A DNA stretch of 64,000 nt from Wuchereria bancrofti. Taxonomy: Eukaryota; Nematoda; Chromadorea; Rhabditida; Onchocercidae. A model generated the notes under the pieces. The model saw only the letters and a program-made list of their open reading frames with translations. It was not told the DNA's origin and made no database searches. The position numbers were made by a program, and so were the translations under genes. The DNA lies in NCBI GenBank assembly GCA_005281725.1, contig SSBO01000013.1:1583142-1647141 (forward strand), written 5' to 3'. Each line of letters starts with the position of its first letter. Within the stretch, counting starts at the first letter, position 1. Of the stretch, positions 1-12,510 are shown piece by piece.

Positions 1-1276
1 GTTGTGATAATTTTTTGTTGTACTAAAAATGAATATGAACATTGTTCTTATATTTTCCATCATTTTTATTATAAGTCTAAACGCCTGTGGTCCATCTGCA
101 TTATTAGATCCTAGTGGTAAGTTTTTCTTTTTTTATTTTTATTTTTGAGATTCTGATTTATTTCTTTTTCAAATAATTTTTAAATAATATTTATTAAATA
201 AATCATTAATTTTATCATTTTTTATCATTCATTTCTTTTTTTTCAAATTATATTTTATAAATAAATCATTAATTTAATTGTCATTAATCTTTTACTAATC
301 ACATTATCACTATCACCATTTTATTCTATTTATTATACTTGTAATTACTGAAAAAAAAAAAAACAAAAAGTAAAGAAATATAAAAACAAAATGAAAAAAA
401 ACATTTCAAATTTGCATTTCAAAAATTATCTTCTTTTTTATTCAACAAATCTTTTAAATTTTTAAAAAAAACTTTTTCTTTTCAAATTTTATTTAATAAT
501 TCCTTGAAATATAACAAAGCCAATTTTTTTTTTCTCACACAAATACTACTTTTGCTTACGGTTTTTCTTCCCTTTTTTTTCACGTAGGCCTTTTCAAAAA
601 AAAATTTTTTAACCTTTTGTGCAAATTACTATTTTGCAGCATGTCGGAAATGCAAACAATTCGAAACAAATTTAATAATAAAAAACTCTACCAGTATATT
701 TGTGGAAAATATTACCCTATCATATGGGCAAAATAATGATGGATGTAATTTTGCAGTATTACAATGCTCAAATCCTACAGCAAGAGAAATTACAATACAG
801 GTAAATTTGAGTAATTAAATTGATTATATTTATATGTAAATATATATATAACTGTAATTATTGCTGGATTTAATTAATTAAAGATTTAAATTTTTAATGA
901 TTTTTAGTGGTATGGTCCATCTGGTACAAGTATTGGAGAAACTGGTGCAGTGCATGGTACTCAAAAAGCAATTGGTTTAATTACTTGTAATGAAAATTCA
1001 CAATGGATTTCGACAGAAATTGGTATCATACGAATTATTGAAACAGCAACATGTGAATATACACGATAGTTAAATGTTTATTGTAATTTATTAAAAAAAT
1101 GTTATAATTTGAAATTTTTAAATGATTAAGAAGTCACATTGCTATTTTTAAAAAATTAACATTTAAATTAAGAATGATGTATTTTTTTATTTAAGGATGA
1201 TAATTTTAATGCGTGATTTTATTTAAATACTAATTATCAACTTTTATCGTTATTTTTTTCCTTTTTTTTTAGAAAC
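1..1276. repeat. Direct repeat, left arm, ending at an N (assembly overlap)
   Basis: Bases 1-1276 reappear at 1699-2974 with a constant offset of 1698 and no difference where I compared them, introns included. The repeat ends at the N at 1277. If two contigs overlapped by 1697 bases and were joined by one N, the offset would be exactly 1698. The 421 bases before this window should then match 1278-1698. Confidence 0.85.
29..1069 (+). CDS. Small secreted six-cysteine protein (nematode C6/DUF281-like), copy 1
   Basis: Three exons join in frame: 29-116, 640-800 and 908-1069, giving 136 aa. The donors are GTAAGT and GTAAAT, and the acceptors end TTTGCAG and TTTTTAG. Residues 1-19 form a hydrophobic signal peptide (MNMNIVLIFSIIFIISLNA), so the mature protein is probably secreted. 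Cysteines lie at about residues 20, 31, 34, 65, 72, 110 and 132. The spacing, with CNF...QCSNP, WYGPSG and a C-terminal TCEY, resembles the nematode C6 domain family, whose function is unknown. The family name is recalled, not searched. The whole gene recurs identically 1698 bases downstream, which I read as an unmerged contig overlap and not a real paralogue. Exon structure confidence is high; family confidence is moderate. Confidence 0.68.
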
Positions 1277-1277
1277 N
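1277..1277. other. Single-N contig join
   Basis: One undetermined base marks a scaffold join. Sequence left of it repeats to its right (1699-2974), so this is best read as a gap of negative size, not missing sequence. Confidence 0.9.
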
Positions 1278-1439
1278 ATTTGTTTTTTTCCATGTTAAAT
1301 AAAAATAAATGCTAAAGTAATAAGCAAAATGTTTCGTTCTATTTTGCTATTGCATAAAATTTCATGTTAGATAATTATCGATGGTTTTGCTTTAGTTGAA
1401 AAAAAAAGAAAATTAATTCATTAATCGTCAAATTTTTAG

Positions 1440-1692
1440 ACTAATAATTAGAGATCAAAATAGAATATAATTGTAACTAATAATTAGAGATTAAAATAGA
1501 ATATAATTTTAACTATTAATTGGATTAAAATCGAATATAATTGTAACTAATAATTCGATTAAAATAGGATATAATTTTAACTATTAATTAGATTAAATCG
1601 AGTGTAATTGTAACTTAAAATTAGAGATTAAAGTGAATATAACTGATAATTAGAGATTCAAATAATAATTAAATCTTAATTGAATATAATTA
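1440..1692. repeat. Degenerate AT-rich minisatellite, period about 35-40 bases
   Basis: The phrase TAATTAGAGATTAAAATAGA, followed by ATATAATTGTAACTA, recurs about seven times with substitutions and small indels (for example near 1443, 1480, 1520, 1555 and 1617). It lies immediately upstream of the six-cysteine gene. No coding potential is visible. Confidence 0.7.
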
Positions 1693-1726
1693 TTTTTAGT
1701 TGTGATAATTTTTTGTTGTACTAAAA

Positions 1727-2767
1727 ATGAATATGAACATTGTTCTTATATTTTCCATCATTTTTATTATAAGTCTAAACGCCTGTGGTCCATCTGCATT
1801 ATTAGATCCTAGTGGTAAGTTTTTCTTTTTTTATTTTTATTTTTGAGATTCTGATTTATTTCTTTTTCAAATAATTTTTAAATAATATTTATTAAATAAA
1901 TCATTAATTTTATCATTTTTTATCATTCATTTCTTTTTTTTCAAATTATATTTTATAAATAAATCATTAATTTAATTGTCATTAATCTTTTACTAATCAC
2001 ATTATCACTATCACCATTTTATTCTATTTATTATACTTGTAATTACTGAAAAAAAAAAAAACAAAAAGTAAAGAAATATAAAAACAAAATGAAAAAAAAC
2101 ATTTCAAATTTGCATTTCAAAAATTATCTTCTTTTTTATTCAACAAATCTTTTAAATTTTTAAAAAAAACTTTTTCTTTTCAAATTTTATTTAATAATTC
2201 CTTGAAATATAACAAAGCCAATTTTTTTTTTCTCACACAAATACTACTTTTGCTTACGGTTTTTCTTCCCTTTTTTTTCACGTAGGCCTTTTCAAAAAAA
2301 AATTTTTTAACCTTTTGTGCAAATTACTATTTTGCAGCATGTCGGAAATGCAAACAATTCGAAACAAATTTAATAATAAAAAACTCTACCAGTATATTTG
2401 TGGAAAATATTACCCTATCATATGGGCAAAATAATGATGGATGTAATTTTGCAGTATTACAATGCTCAAATCCTACAGCAAGAGAAATTACAATACAGGT
2501 AAATTTGAGTAATTAAATTGATTATATTTATATGTAAATATATATATAACTGTAATTATTGCTGGATTTAATTAATTAAAGATTTAAATTTTTAATGATT
2601 TTTAGTGGTATGGTCCATCTGGTACAAGTATTGGAGAAACTGGTGCAGTGCATGGTACTCAAAAAGCAATTGGTTTAATTACTTGTAATGAAAATTCACA
2701 ATGGATTTCGACAGAAATTGGTATCATACGAATTATTGAAACAGCAACATGTGAATATACACGATAG
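1727..2767 (+). CDS. Small secreted six-cysteine protein, copy 2 (same locus as copy 1)
   Basis: Exons 1727-1814, 2338-2498 and 2606-2767 encode the same 136-aa secreted protein as the copy at 29-1069, with introns identical as well. Identity extends through introns and flanks and stops exactly at the single N at 1277. The true genome therefore probably has one gene. This copy is the one continuous with the sequence downstream, so it should be kept as the representative. Confidence 0.68.
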
Positions 2768-3829
2768 TTAAATGTTTATTGTAATTTATTAAAAAAATGT
2801 TATAATTTGAAATTTTTAAATGATTAAGAAGTCACATTGCTATTTTTAAAAAATTAACATTTAAATTAAGAATGATGTATTTTTTTATTTAAGGATGATA
2901 ATTTTAATGCGTGATTTTATTTAAATACTAATTATCAACTTTTATCGTTATTTTTTTCCTTTTTTTTTAGAAACAATATTCAAGTTATTTTAAAATGAAT
3001 TTGAAACTATTTGTGAATATTTGTGAGTAAAATATATAAAACTATAAAATTCACTCATACATACTTATTTAAAAGTAACAAATGAAATTTTTTTAAAGTA
3101 GTCGTGAAAAAAAAGAAAAAAAAATCTCATAAATATAGATTTAGATTAAATTTGAACAAAAATGATTGAATTCAACTTGAAAGAAGCGCTACAAGAATTC
3201 AAGCAAGCGCAATTGTCAATGTAAATACTTGTCAATGTGAATAACCTAATGTATGCAAATAATTGTTGTGAAATTTCTACTGGAAATGATAAATCACAAT
3301 ATTATATATTATTGAGCAGGAATATTACCATTCTGATTTTCATTTTACTTATAGCTAATGAAATTACATAGCATTTAATTACATTAATTAATTTTGTTAA
3401 AATTGCTCAAAATACTATTAATTGTTTATAAATTTATTTCAACAATTCACTCTTCACTTTCTTTTTTTCCGTATTTTTTAAAATTGTTGCAGTAATTATA
3501 AATATAATAATATCCAAAAAAAAAAAATAGCTGCAAAATTTGTTTTATTAAATTAAATTTTAGTTAAATGATTGTTATCACTTTGCAATTGCTATCCTTG
3601 ATTTACCTATTGTTACTCTGCTCACTTCGTTCATTTCCATACGATCGTCCGTTTTGCAATGATCTTTATCGTCGCTAATGTGAATTCCTATAATTATGCA
3701 AAAATTAAGAAAATATTAATTCTATGCATAAAATAATCACATAATCGAAGGCACTAATAATTAATAATTTTACATTATATAATAAAAGTTTAGACAGTTG
3801 AATAACAAGTTGATAAGTTATTCTGATAT

Positions 3830-3867
3830 AATAATCGATCATTACTGACCAGCAATGATCGATTATT
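3830..3867. repeat. Perfect inverted repeat, 14-bp arms and 10-base loop
   Basis: The arms AATAATCGATCATT (3830-3843) and AATGATCGATTATT (3854-3867) are exact reverse complements around ACTGACCAGC. The phrase ATTTTACATTATATAAT occurs at about 3767-3783 and again at about 3864-3881, so a direct repeat accompanies the hairpin. This could be a small mobile-element remnant or a structured element. Confidence 0.8.
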
Positions 3868-3954
3868 TTACATTATATAATCATAACATGTCACTAATCG
3901 TAATCGTTTATTCGCAGTTAAATCTCGAGTTATGATTTTAATTAAATGATAATT

Positions 3955-3999
3955 AATAATGAAAGAATACCAAGTGATAAAGGTAGAACCAAGAACCAG
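3955..3999 (-). pseudogene. Relic of the aquaporin last-exon sequence
   Basis: This stretch is near-identical to 4187-4233, inside the aquaporin terminal exon: AATAATGAAAGA(A/G)TACC, then AAGTGATAAA, then TAGAACCAAG. It has a few substitutions and a small indel. On the minus strand it reads a WFY-like fragment followed by a frame change and stop, so it is not a usable exon. Confidence 0.55.
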
Positions 4000-4143
4000 T
4001 TATGAAACTTTTTAAACTAGTAAACTGTTTTTTTTTATCTGATTTAATTAACTATTAATTTTAGCATGAAAACATCTTTGTTTCCAGTTTTTATCACTTC
4101 GAGATGATGAAATGATAATTATATTAAGCATAAACCATCCAAT

Positions 4144-7100
4144 TTATCCAATACATAATTTAAAAAAGTTTCTTTTTTTATGAATAAATAATGAAAGAGT
4201 ACCAAGTGATAAATGATAGAACCAAGCACCAAATGCTGCACCAGCAAACGGAACAAAGATTGGTATCAAAAACCACTTATAATTTCGGTAACTGAAATAA
4301 AAGTAAAAAATAAAAAGGTAACTGAAAGTAAAAAAAAGGGATGAATTGGAATTTAAATGAAGAAAAGAAAAGAAAAAACGAAGCTACTTGTATTTGGAAT
4401 TTTTAAATTTGATGTAAAAAAAGTTTCATATAAATTAAAATTTTTTTCTTTTGTAATGAAAATATTTTTGTGTTCTTACCTGTATAATTGCAGAAAACAG
4501 TGAGAAATTCATAAATCACTGTAAAGTTATCTTTCATAAAATACAATATCACGTATTATTAAATGTTATAACTAAAATCTAAGTATTGATTAATTTGAAA
4601 TTTTACATTTTTTTTTTGTAAATTAAAAAAGCAAAAAAGAAACCTGAAAACATCCCAACCATAACCAACAGTGAATGCTACAAGTTTCGGCCCGAGATCT
4701 CTTGCCGGATTAATCTCACCACCTGCATTTGCAGTAACACATACAGCAATTAAAATAATTGAAAAGATCAGAACTACCGGTTGCACCGCTGGTGGAATTT
4801 TATTTCGTGGATCAGTAAACATTATCACACAAAATGCTAGAAGTGCTGTACCAACAAACTGCAAATATTAATAATAACAATGGTAATTTTTTAATTTATA
4901 CTTCAAAATTTAAAAAAAAATGGAAAACTTTTGCATTTTTTTGAAAAAAATAAATTATAGAAAATGATAGTACTAACAAACTACATAATTTTATAAATAT
5001 AAAATAATAAAAAAAAATAGAATAGTGCTAATAGTGCATTTGCTCTTCAATATGATAAATATTACGAATGGAATATGATTAACAGGAAAAAATTTAATCT
5101 ATATTCTAGGAAAAGTAGTACGAAACTAAAAATAATAACATAATTTTACAATAATAACAATAATAATAACAACATAGAAAATAACAATATAGTTTTACAA
5201 TAACAGTAATAATAATAATAATAATAATAACAATAATAATAATAATAATAATAATAATGTCTTACTGATCTGTGAGATATATTTGATATGAATTTCTATA
5301 CATTTGAAAATTGGATGACATGAGTTTTTAATATTTCATAAGTTTATTTTTTTTATTTAATTTAAAATAATAGTAATAATAATAATAATATTACTTTCAA
5401 TAGGAAAAAAAGAAGAATAAAGGATTAAAAAAGGAACCTGATCAAAGATGCAACCAGAAATACTCATATAATCTTGTGGCCATGGAACAAATATTCCAAT
5501 TGTTGCTCTTGACCCAATAATTTGACGCTCACCGCCATCAAAATGATTTATTCCATCTTGAAAAAAGAAAGAAAAAGTCAAATAATTTTTAAGTAAAATA
5601 GTAACTTTTTCACTACTTTACGAATTACTGTTAATTATTACTATTATAAATACTATTAAAATCAAAATGAAATAATTGGTATAATTACTATTAAAACTAG
5701 TGGGAAACAATTGATATAATTTTTNAAAAAGAATGTAAAAAACATTCTAAAAAAGAAACATGAAATTCCAAAAAAATTCTATAATATTAAATTTTTTTTA
5801 AAAAAACCTGATAATTTTTAAAAAGAATTCTAGTACGAAATATTTGAAATTCTAGTATTATTTTATATAAATTATTACTAGGAATTGTTTTTTTCCTCTT
5901 GAATTTGCTTTTGCTAAATAAATTAAAAAATGATATGATATCAAAAAGATCTGTAAAATTCGTCTAATTATTTGGTTGACTAATTTTATTTAGCATCCAA
6001 TATGATCAAAATGACTGATTTAATCTTTAAAAAAAAACCTTCCCCAATTCTTTCTTTTTTTTAAAAGATACAAATACAAAAATTATCATTAAAAATTCTT
6101 GTTAAAAAATATAAACTCTGTGAAAAATGATATACAAACATTTCAAGTTTTTAGTAATAATTTTTTTTAATGTTTACCTTCCGCTTATCTCTGCACTTTA
6201 ATGTTTATCATTTGCTTACCATCTTGATACCTTAGTATTCTAATGTTTATCATTTGCTTATCATCATGATATCACATTTTATATAATCTTAAAATCATTA
6301 TAATATAATGATTTTATTATCAGTAAATCATAAAATGATAATTACCGTAATAGAGGAAAAAAGTGACCAAACTACCGGCAAATGCGCCAGATATTTGAGC
6401 AATTGAATACATTATGAATCTAAACACTGATATATGGCCACAAAGATAAAATGCAAACGATATTGCTGGATTCATATGACCACCTGTAACAATTTTCAAA
6501 TATTTAATTGCTATCAAACTCCATTATAATTATTAAATGATAAAAATAACCTAATATTACATTCAAATAAAGTTAATCATTAAAAGTAACAAAATTATTT
6601 ATTATTTTCTCTCATAAAAGCTATTTAAATAATCTAGCATATGTATCTAAAAGAAATTAATTATATGAAGTAAAATTAAAGTTTGCTAAAATTAATATTT
6701 GTCTAATAAAATAAATTTTTTCAAAAATAAAAAAAATAAAAAACAAATAAATTTCTAACAAATAAATTTTGTAATTGTTATTTGAAATTAATTTTTGAAA
6801 ATTATTAAAGTCAGCAAAATTATTTATTGTACGATTTGATACACTTTGAATGAAACATAAAAGATACTAGAATATGTTTAAATTTTAAACTAATTAAAGA
6901 AAAAAAATTTATTTTTTCTTACTACATTAATTAAAATATTTAAACTGTGAAATTTTATGAAACTATACCTGATAAATGACCAGCTGCATATGCACCAAGA
7001 CCAATTGCTAAAGCCCATCCAAGGACTACGCAAATTTTGCAATTAGCACCTTCGAGTAGATTAACTGCATTTGTTGATGTCCCAGCAAACTAAATAACAA

Positions 7101-8324
7101 TTATTATTGTGATGGTAATAATAATAATAAGAAGAAGAAGAAGATTAATAATGATAATAATAATAATAAAGTAATAACCAACAATTAATAATAAAAATGT
7201 AATAATAACAAAATAATTTTTTAATTATTAATTACTTTATTTTATTATTTTAATTTATTTTTATTATTTTAGGGTTAATTTATTATTTTAGTAATAACAG
7301 TAATAGTAAAATAGTAATCAGTAGTTGATGAAAAATTTGAATGAAATAAATGAAAGATTAGATATTGTAACTGAAATTTATTTCAATTATATTTATTAAG
7401 CTATTCAAAATGAAGAAAATTTATTTATCTGTTGAGAAAAAATGAAAATAAATGTAAACGAACTGTAGTATAACATTTCAGTTATTTATCATATTTTTAA
7501 TTTCATTGTGGATTATTTATGAAAAGAAAAAATGACATAAAAGACAAATGATAAAATTTGTATTGTTGTATAATATTATTTAATTTTTTTTAATGATTAA
7601 ATTTTGAGCATAATATTATAAAATAGATTGTTGGAATATTCTTGAAAATAACTTTTAAAGTTTTTGCTTCATTTTTTTAAGGATGAGATTTTCATTTTAT
7701 TTTTTAATCTTATTGCTATATCGAAAACGAAAAAAAAAAGAACGAAAGAAAAGGAAAAGAAACAAACTTAGAGATAAATGAAATGCCATTGATGAAAAGA
7801 AAAAAATAGGCTTCTAGAAAATTTAATTCTTAGAAAATAACTTTTTTTTCTTTGAAAGCGATAAAATATTTCTACTTGTAAAAGAATTGTCATACTTTAC
7901 AAAATTTCATCATTCAAATATAAGTATTTTTTTGAGTTTTTTTTTTTGGAAAGATGTGAAATTTAAAGTTATATTAAATGATTAGAGTAGCAAAAAAAAG
8001 GAAAAATAAGTAACAAACGAAATAGCAATTTATTAAATTTTAACGCCTTAACAGCAATCATTTAATTTGAAAAATTTACGATTCACTAAATTAACAAAAT
8101 ACAAATACAATAAATTAACAATTCATATTAATATATGAATGTATGACAATTTTTCCTTTTGCATTGTTTGTTAAAAAAAAAAAATTTGTTAAAATTTATT
8201 GAAAATAGGCAGAGTGGAAATTTTTTACCACAAAAAAAGCAGTACTGGTGAATTCCGATAGAATACATCGCATCAAATCATTGCGAATTCGTAATTTATT
8301 TCGTACTATGGTAACATTATCCAT
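4144..8324 (-). CDS. Aquaglyceroporin (MIP family channel)
   Basis: Six minus-strand exons join in frame: 8229-8324, 6969-7089, 6346-6483, 5438-5556, 4644-4858 and 4144-4291. They encode 278 aa, a normal length for the family. The first half-helix motif is GGHMNPAIS. The second is GGEINPARDLGPKL; the Asp after NPAR is the usual mark of glycerol-permeable channels. The protein probably conducts water and small solutes such as glycerol across a cell membrane. The C-terminal part GWDVFSYRNYKWFLIPI resembles Caenorhabditis aqp-1/2/3 proteins. Hydrophobic stretches fit six membrane helices, though the first (TSTAFFVFAGTS) is short. The start ATG at 8324 begins MDNVTIVRN; a possible trans-splice acceptor (GAATAG) lies just upstream. 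A single N (5725) sits in intron 3. Confidence 0.9.
5160..5262. repeat. AAT/AAC trinucleotide microsatellite in an aquaporin intron
   Basis: Runs of AATAATAAT interrupted by AAC units lie in the intron between the fourth and fifth exons. A similar AAT tract begins near 7113 in intron 1 and another near 5369-5391. Confidence 0.8.
5725..5725. other. Single-N contig join inside an aquaporin intron
   Basis: An N interrupts the third aquaporin intron. Unlike the other four N positions, I see no duplicated sequence on the two sides, so this may be a true small gap or a very short overlap. Confidence 0.8.
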
Positions 8325-9889
8325 TATAATTACTATTCAAAATTATATTGGTTTAATCTTGTTTTATTCTGAAAATTAAAAATTAATTTTTCTTAATTTT
8401 CAAAAAAAAAAAGGGAAATTAGTTCTGAAAATCAAATTTACTCTTAGGAGATATGAATTTGATTTAATTGTTATAACAAATTAAATTTTTTTTTGGTATG
8501 ATATTACATACAAGAAGATTTCCTCTCTCCCTCTCCCCTCTCTCTCTCTCGCCTTCTGCCTTCCTCTTCTTACCTCTCATCTATAATGGAATCTAAAATG
8601 CATTTTTATTTACAACAATTAAACAAACTTTTAAACCTAATATATATACTTATAAATTTCTTTTGTGATTTAAAATTAATTTTTAACCAATTTTTTTTAC
8701 AAGTTTCTAAATAAGTAATATAAAAATTAATAAACGCGCTTTTCTATTTTCTACAAATTAAATATCACTAAAAGAAACGAAAAAATAAATAACAAATAAG
8801 CAACATTACAAATAAGAAACATAAATTTTAAAAAATAACAAAACAAAAAAAAAGTTCCTTTCTTTAAAATAACACTGCTAAAAATATATACCTTTTATAG
8901 CCAACAAAAAAAGAAAAAGAAGGAAAAGTTGTTTCGTAAGAAAATAATTAATTACGACCGGTTATTAGCAAAAATGTTTTAAAATTGTTACTTAGTGTTA
9001 CAGAACGACGAAGATGAAATAAATAAATAAATAAACTAAACAGGTAATGTTGTCATCCCTTTCTTTATTTTTCATTTCTTTTCATCTTTGTTATTTAAAA
9101 AAAAAAATTGGAAACTGATTACTGTTCGTACTTTCGAACTAGTTTAATTTCTTCCAACGTTCCATTCATTCCTGATCATTCCATCAATCCACAATTTTTT
9201 TTTCTATTTATTAAATCAGCTGCTGTGTAATGAACAAGAAAAAAACAAGAAAAAAATTCCCGATAATTTTTTCTTTTTATATCAAAAAAAAGAAAAATAA
9301 AAATTAAAATATTTAAATTTTTTTTTTCTAAATCATCATTGATATATTTTAGCACAGTTTCTATTTCTATTATATTTTTATTGATATTTTTTTTATTGAT
9401 AAGAATTGATAATCACAAAATTAATATTAAATTTTTGAATAATTAATTAATTGTTTGTGATATAGAATAAATATGATTGTTTGTTTGTTGTTGATCATTT
9501 TGGTCATTAATCAACTTTGGACTTTTTGTCTTATTTTTGTTTTTTTTGTTTTTTTTTTTTTGCTTTTTCGAATTCATTATTAACACTGTTCAAAGGCAGT
9601 TGAATGGTAATTTACCAAGTTTTAAAGAGATTAATAACGACAACAAAAATTATTAATTAAATTACCTTTGATTTTTTTAGTTTTTTTCTCCATCACTAAT
9701 AGATTTGTCATTATTGAATAGATTGTAATTTATCACAAAATTAATTAATCAAGTTACATTCAGCATTAGCATAGTTTATCATAATGAATTGTCAATAATT
9801 AATAGAACATAAGAAAAATTATGAAAAGTCATTTTAAGTAAAATTATTTGGACTTTTTTTAATTGGCCAAAGTTTTGTAAATAAGCATG

Positions 9890-11114
9890 ATATCATGTTT
9901 TAAAAGAGCCAAGTTGCTTATTCGTTGGGTGTCGATCAATAATAATTCACCATGTATTTTTATTGATGATAATTTTTTATCAGCTATTGATAAGACAAGT
10001 GATATGTCCCTAGTGTCCATAAGTTATTGATAAGATAAACAATGAGTTTTGAGTAGAGGAGCTTTAATAAATATATTTGAAATCATTTTTGGTATTTCTC
10101 GAAAAATAGAAACGAGAATTACAGTATACAACGATAAATTTATCTCTTATCATTCTCATTCATTGTTTCTTAAACAATTGAAATTGACCAGTTGTTTTAT
10201 TATTTGCTCTCTCTGAAGCAAAACATTCAGTGATATTTCGAATTAATTAAAATGGTTTATTATTAAAATGGCTTCATTAAAAATAATTTATCACATTAAT
10301 TATAATAATTGAAAAGAAAATAGAAAAATGAATGAGCTATTTTATATAATGTTATTAAATCATTTTTAATTCATTCTAATTTATTTTTTTTTTTTTTTGT
10401 TTATAGAATTCTAATTTATCCACAAGTGGAAGCTATCTTTTCGTAGCTAAAAATGTTCGATATGAGAAATGCTTATGTTGTCGCATCACTGTATGAACAT
10501 TTTTCATTTTAAATTTTAAAAGAAAAAAAGAAAACGAAACGAAACGAACATGAAATAACTAAAAAATGAAATCATCCATAGGAATAAAAAAATAAATAAA
10601 TGAATAAAAATTATTGTATGACGAATGTTTATTACAATAAAACTAAAGCGAAAATTTTTTATTTTTTTTGGTATATTTGAAATGTAATTTTTTACCATAA
10701 AAATTTAAAAATCATTTCATTTTAACATTTATTATTGTTATCAAACATTTGTTGACTAAATAATAAGTGAAAAAAATTGTATTTATTTTTTAGATTTTAA
10801 AATTTTATTAACCTATAAAAAATCAATCTTTTCTTCTTTTTCTCTTTTCTTTTTTTTTAAGTAAAAATATTTTACATAGATGATAAAGTTATAGCAAATT
10901 TTTTTTAGTGTATGGAAAGAAAAACTAAAAAATGAAAAACCTGAGAAGAAATTTTTTTTCTTTTATTATTGTTAGATTTAAATTAGTGATAGATGTTCTA
11001 GTGATAACTTTTTTCTTAATCATAATTTCACTTCGTTAATTTAAACTTTTAGCACTAATTTGTTTTTTTTTTTCTTTTTTAATGATAGTTTCACTTCTTA
11101 ATGATAACTTTTTT
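9890..11114. repeat. Direct repeat, left arm, ending at an N (assembly overlap)
   Basis: The 1225 bases at 9890-11114 are repeated at 11116-12340, separated only by the N at 11115. The offset is 1226, which equals the repeat length plus one. This is the signature of two contigs with a 1225-base unmerged overlap. Confidence 0.88.
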
Positions 11115-11115
11115 N
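11115..11115. other. Single-N contig join
   Basis: The N lies exactly between two identical 1225-base arms. The left contig breaks inside a minisatellite (ATGATAACTTTTTT), a likely reason the assembler stopped. Confidence 0.9.
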
Positions 11116-12340
11116 ATATCATGTTTTAAAAGAGCCAAGTTGCTTATTCGTTGGGTGTCGATCAATAATAATTCACCATGTATTTTTATTGATGATAATT
11201 TTTTATCAGCTATTGATAAGACAAGTGATATGTCCCTAGTGTCCATAAGTTATTGATAAGATAAACAATGAGTTTTGAGTAGAGGAGCTTTAATAAATAT
11301 ATTTGAAATCATTTTTGGTATTTCTCGAAAAATAGAAACGAGAATTACAGTATACAACGATAAATTTATCTCTTATCATTCTCATTCATTGTTTCTTAAA
11401 CAATTGAAATTGACCAGTTGTTTTATTATTTGCTCTCTCTGAAGCAAAACATTCAGTGATATTTCGAATTAATTAAAATGGTTTATTATTAAAATGGCTT
11501 CATTAAAAATAATTTATCACATTAATTATAATAATTGAAAAGAAAATAGAAAAATGAATGAGCTATTTTATATAATGTTATTAAATCATTTTTAATTCAT
11601 TCTAATTTATTTTTTTTTTTTTTTGTTTATAGAATTCTAATTTATCCACAAGTGGAAGCTATCTTTTCGTAGCTAAAAATGTTCGATATGAGAAATGCTT
11701 ATGTTGTCGCATCACTGTATGAACATTTTTCATTTTAAATTTTAAAAGAAAAAAAGAAAACGAAACGAAACGAACATGAAATAACTAAAAAATGAAATCA
11801 TCCATAGGAATAAAAAAATAAATAAATGAATAAAAATTATTGTATGACGAATGTTTATTACAATAAAACTAAAGCGAAAATTTTTTATTTTTTTTGGTAT
11901 ATTTGAAATGTAATTTTTTACCATAAAAATTTAAAAATCATTTCATTTTAACATTTATTATTGTTATCAAACATTTGTTGACTAAATAATAAGTGAAAAA
12001 AATTGTATTTATTTTTTAGATTTTAAAATTTTATTAACCTATAAAAAATCAATCTTTTCTTCTTTTTCTCTTTTCTTTTTTTTTAAGTAAAAATATTTTA
12101 CATAGATGATAAAGTTATAGCAAATTTTTTTTAGTGTATGGAAAGAAAAACTAAAAAATGAAAAACCTGAGAAGAAATTTTTTTTCTTTTATTATTGTTA
12201 GATTTAAATTAGTGATAGATGTTCTAGTGATAACTTTTTTCTTAATCATAATTTCACTTCGTTAATTTAAACTTTTAGCACTAATTTGTTTTTTTTTTTC
12301 TTTTTTAATGATAGTTTCACTTCTTAATGATAACTTTTTT
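11116..12340. repeat. Direct repeat, right arm (assembly overlap)
   Basis: Second image of 9890-11114, continuous with unique sequence downstream. It contains no gene. Confidence 0.88.
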
Positions 12341-12510
12341 CCTTAATGATAATTTCATTTTTTTCTTAATGATAATTTCACTTCGTTAATTTAAGTTTTT
12401 ATCACTTTGTTTTTTTAAATGATAATTTCACTTCTTAATGATAATTTGTTCTTAATGATAAATTCACTTTATTAATTTAAGTTGTTATCACTAATTTGTT
12501 TGTTTTTTTT
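12236..12510. repeat. AT-rich minisatellite
   Basis: Variants of TTAATGATAATTTCACTTC, TTAATTTAAGTTTTTATCAC and TAATTTGTTTTTTT alternate several times. The same array starts in the left overlap arm near 11010. It probably caused the contig break at 11115. Confidence 0.75.

Larger units (their letters stand above)
2975..4143. other. Spacer between the six-cysteine gene and the aquaporin 3' end
   Basis: About 1.2 kb of AT-rich DNA without a convincing exon. It holds a perfect 14-bp inverted repeat (3830-3867) and a diverged copy of part of the aquaporin last exon (3955-3999). Confidence 0.6.

Noticed and set aside
1..2974. Recent tandem gene duplication of the six-cysteine gene
   Set aside because: Introns and spacer are as identical as the exons, identity ends at an N, and the same pattern occurs at three other N positions; an assembly overlap explains all of it.
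10516..11924. Two identical 60-aa frames suggesting a duplicated gene
   Set aside because: They are the same low-complexity sequence seen twice because of the contig overlap at 11115.
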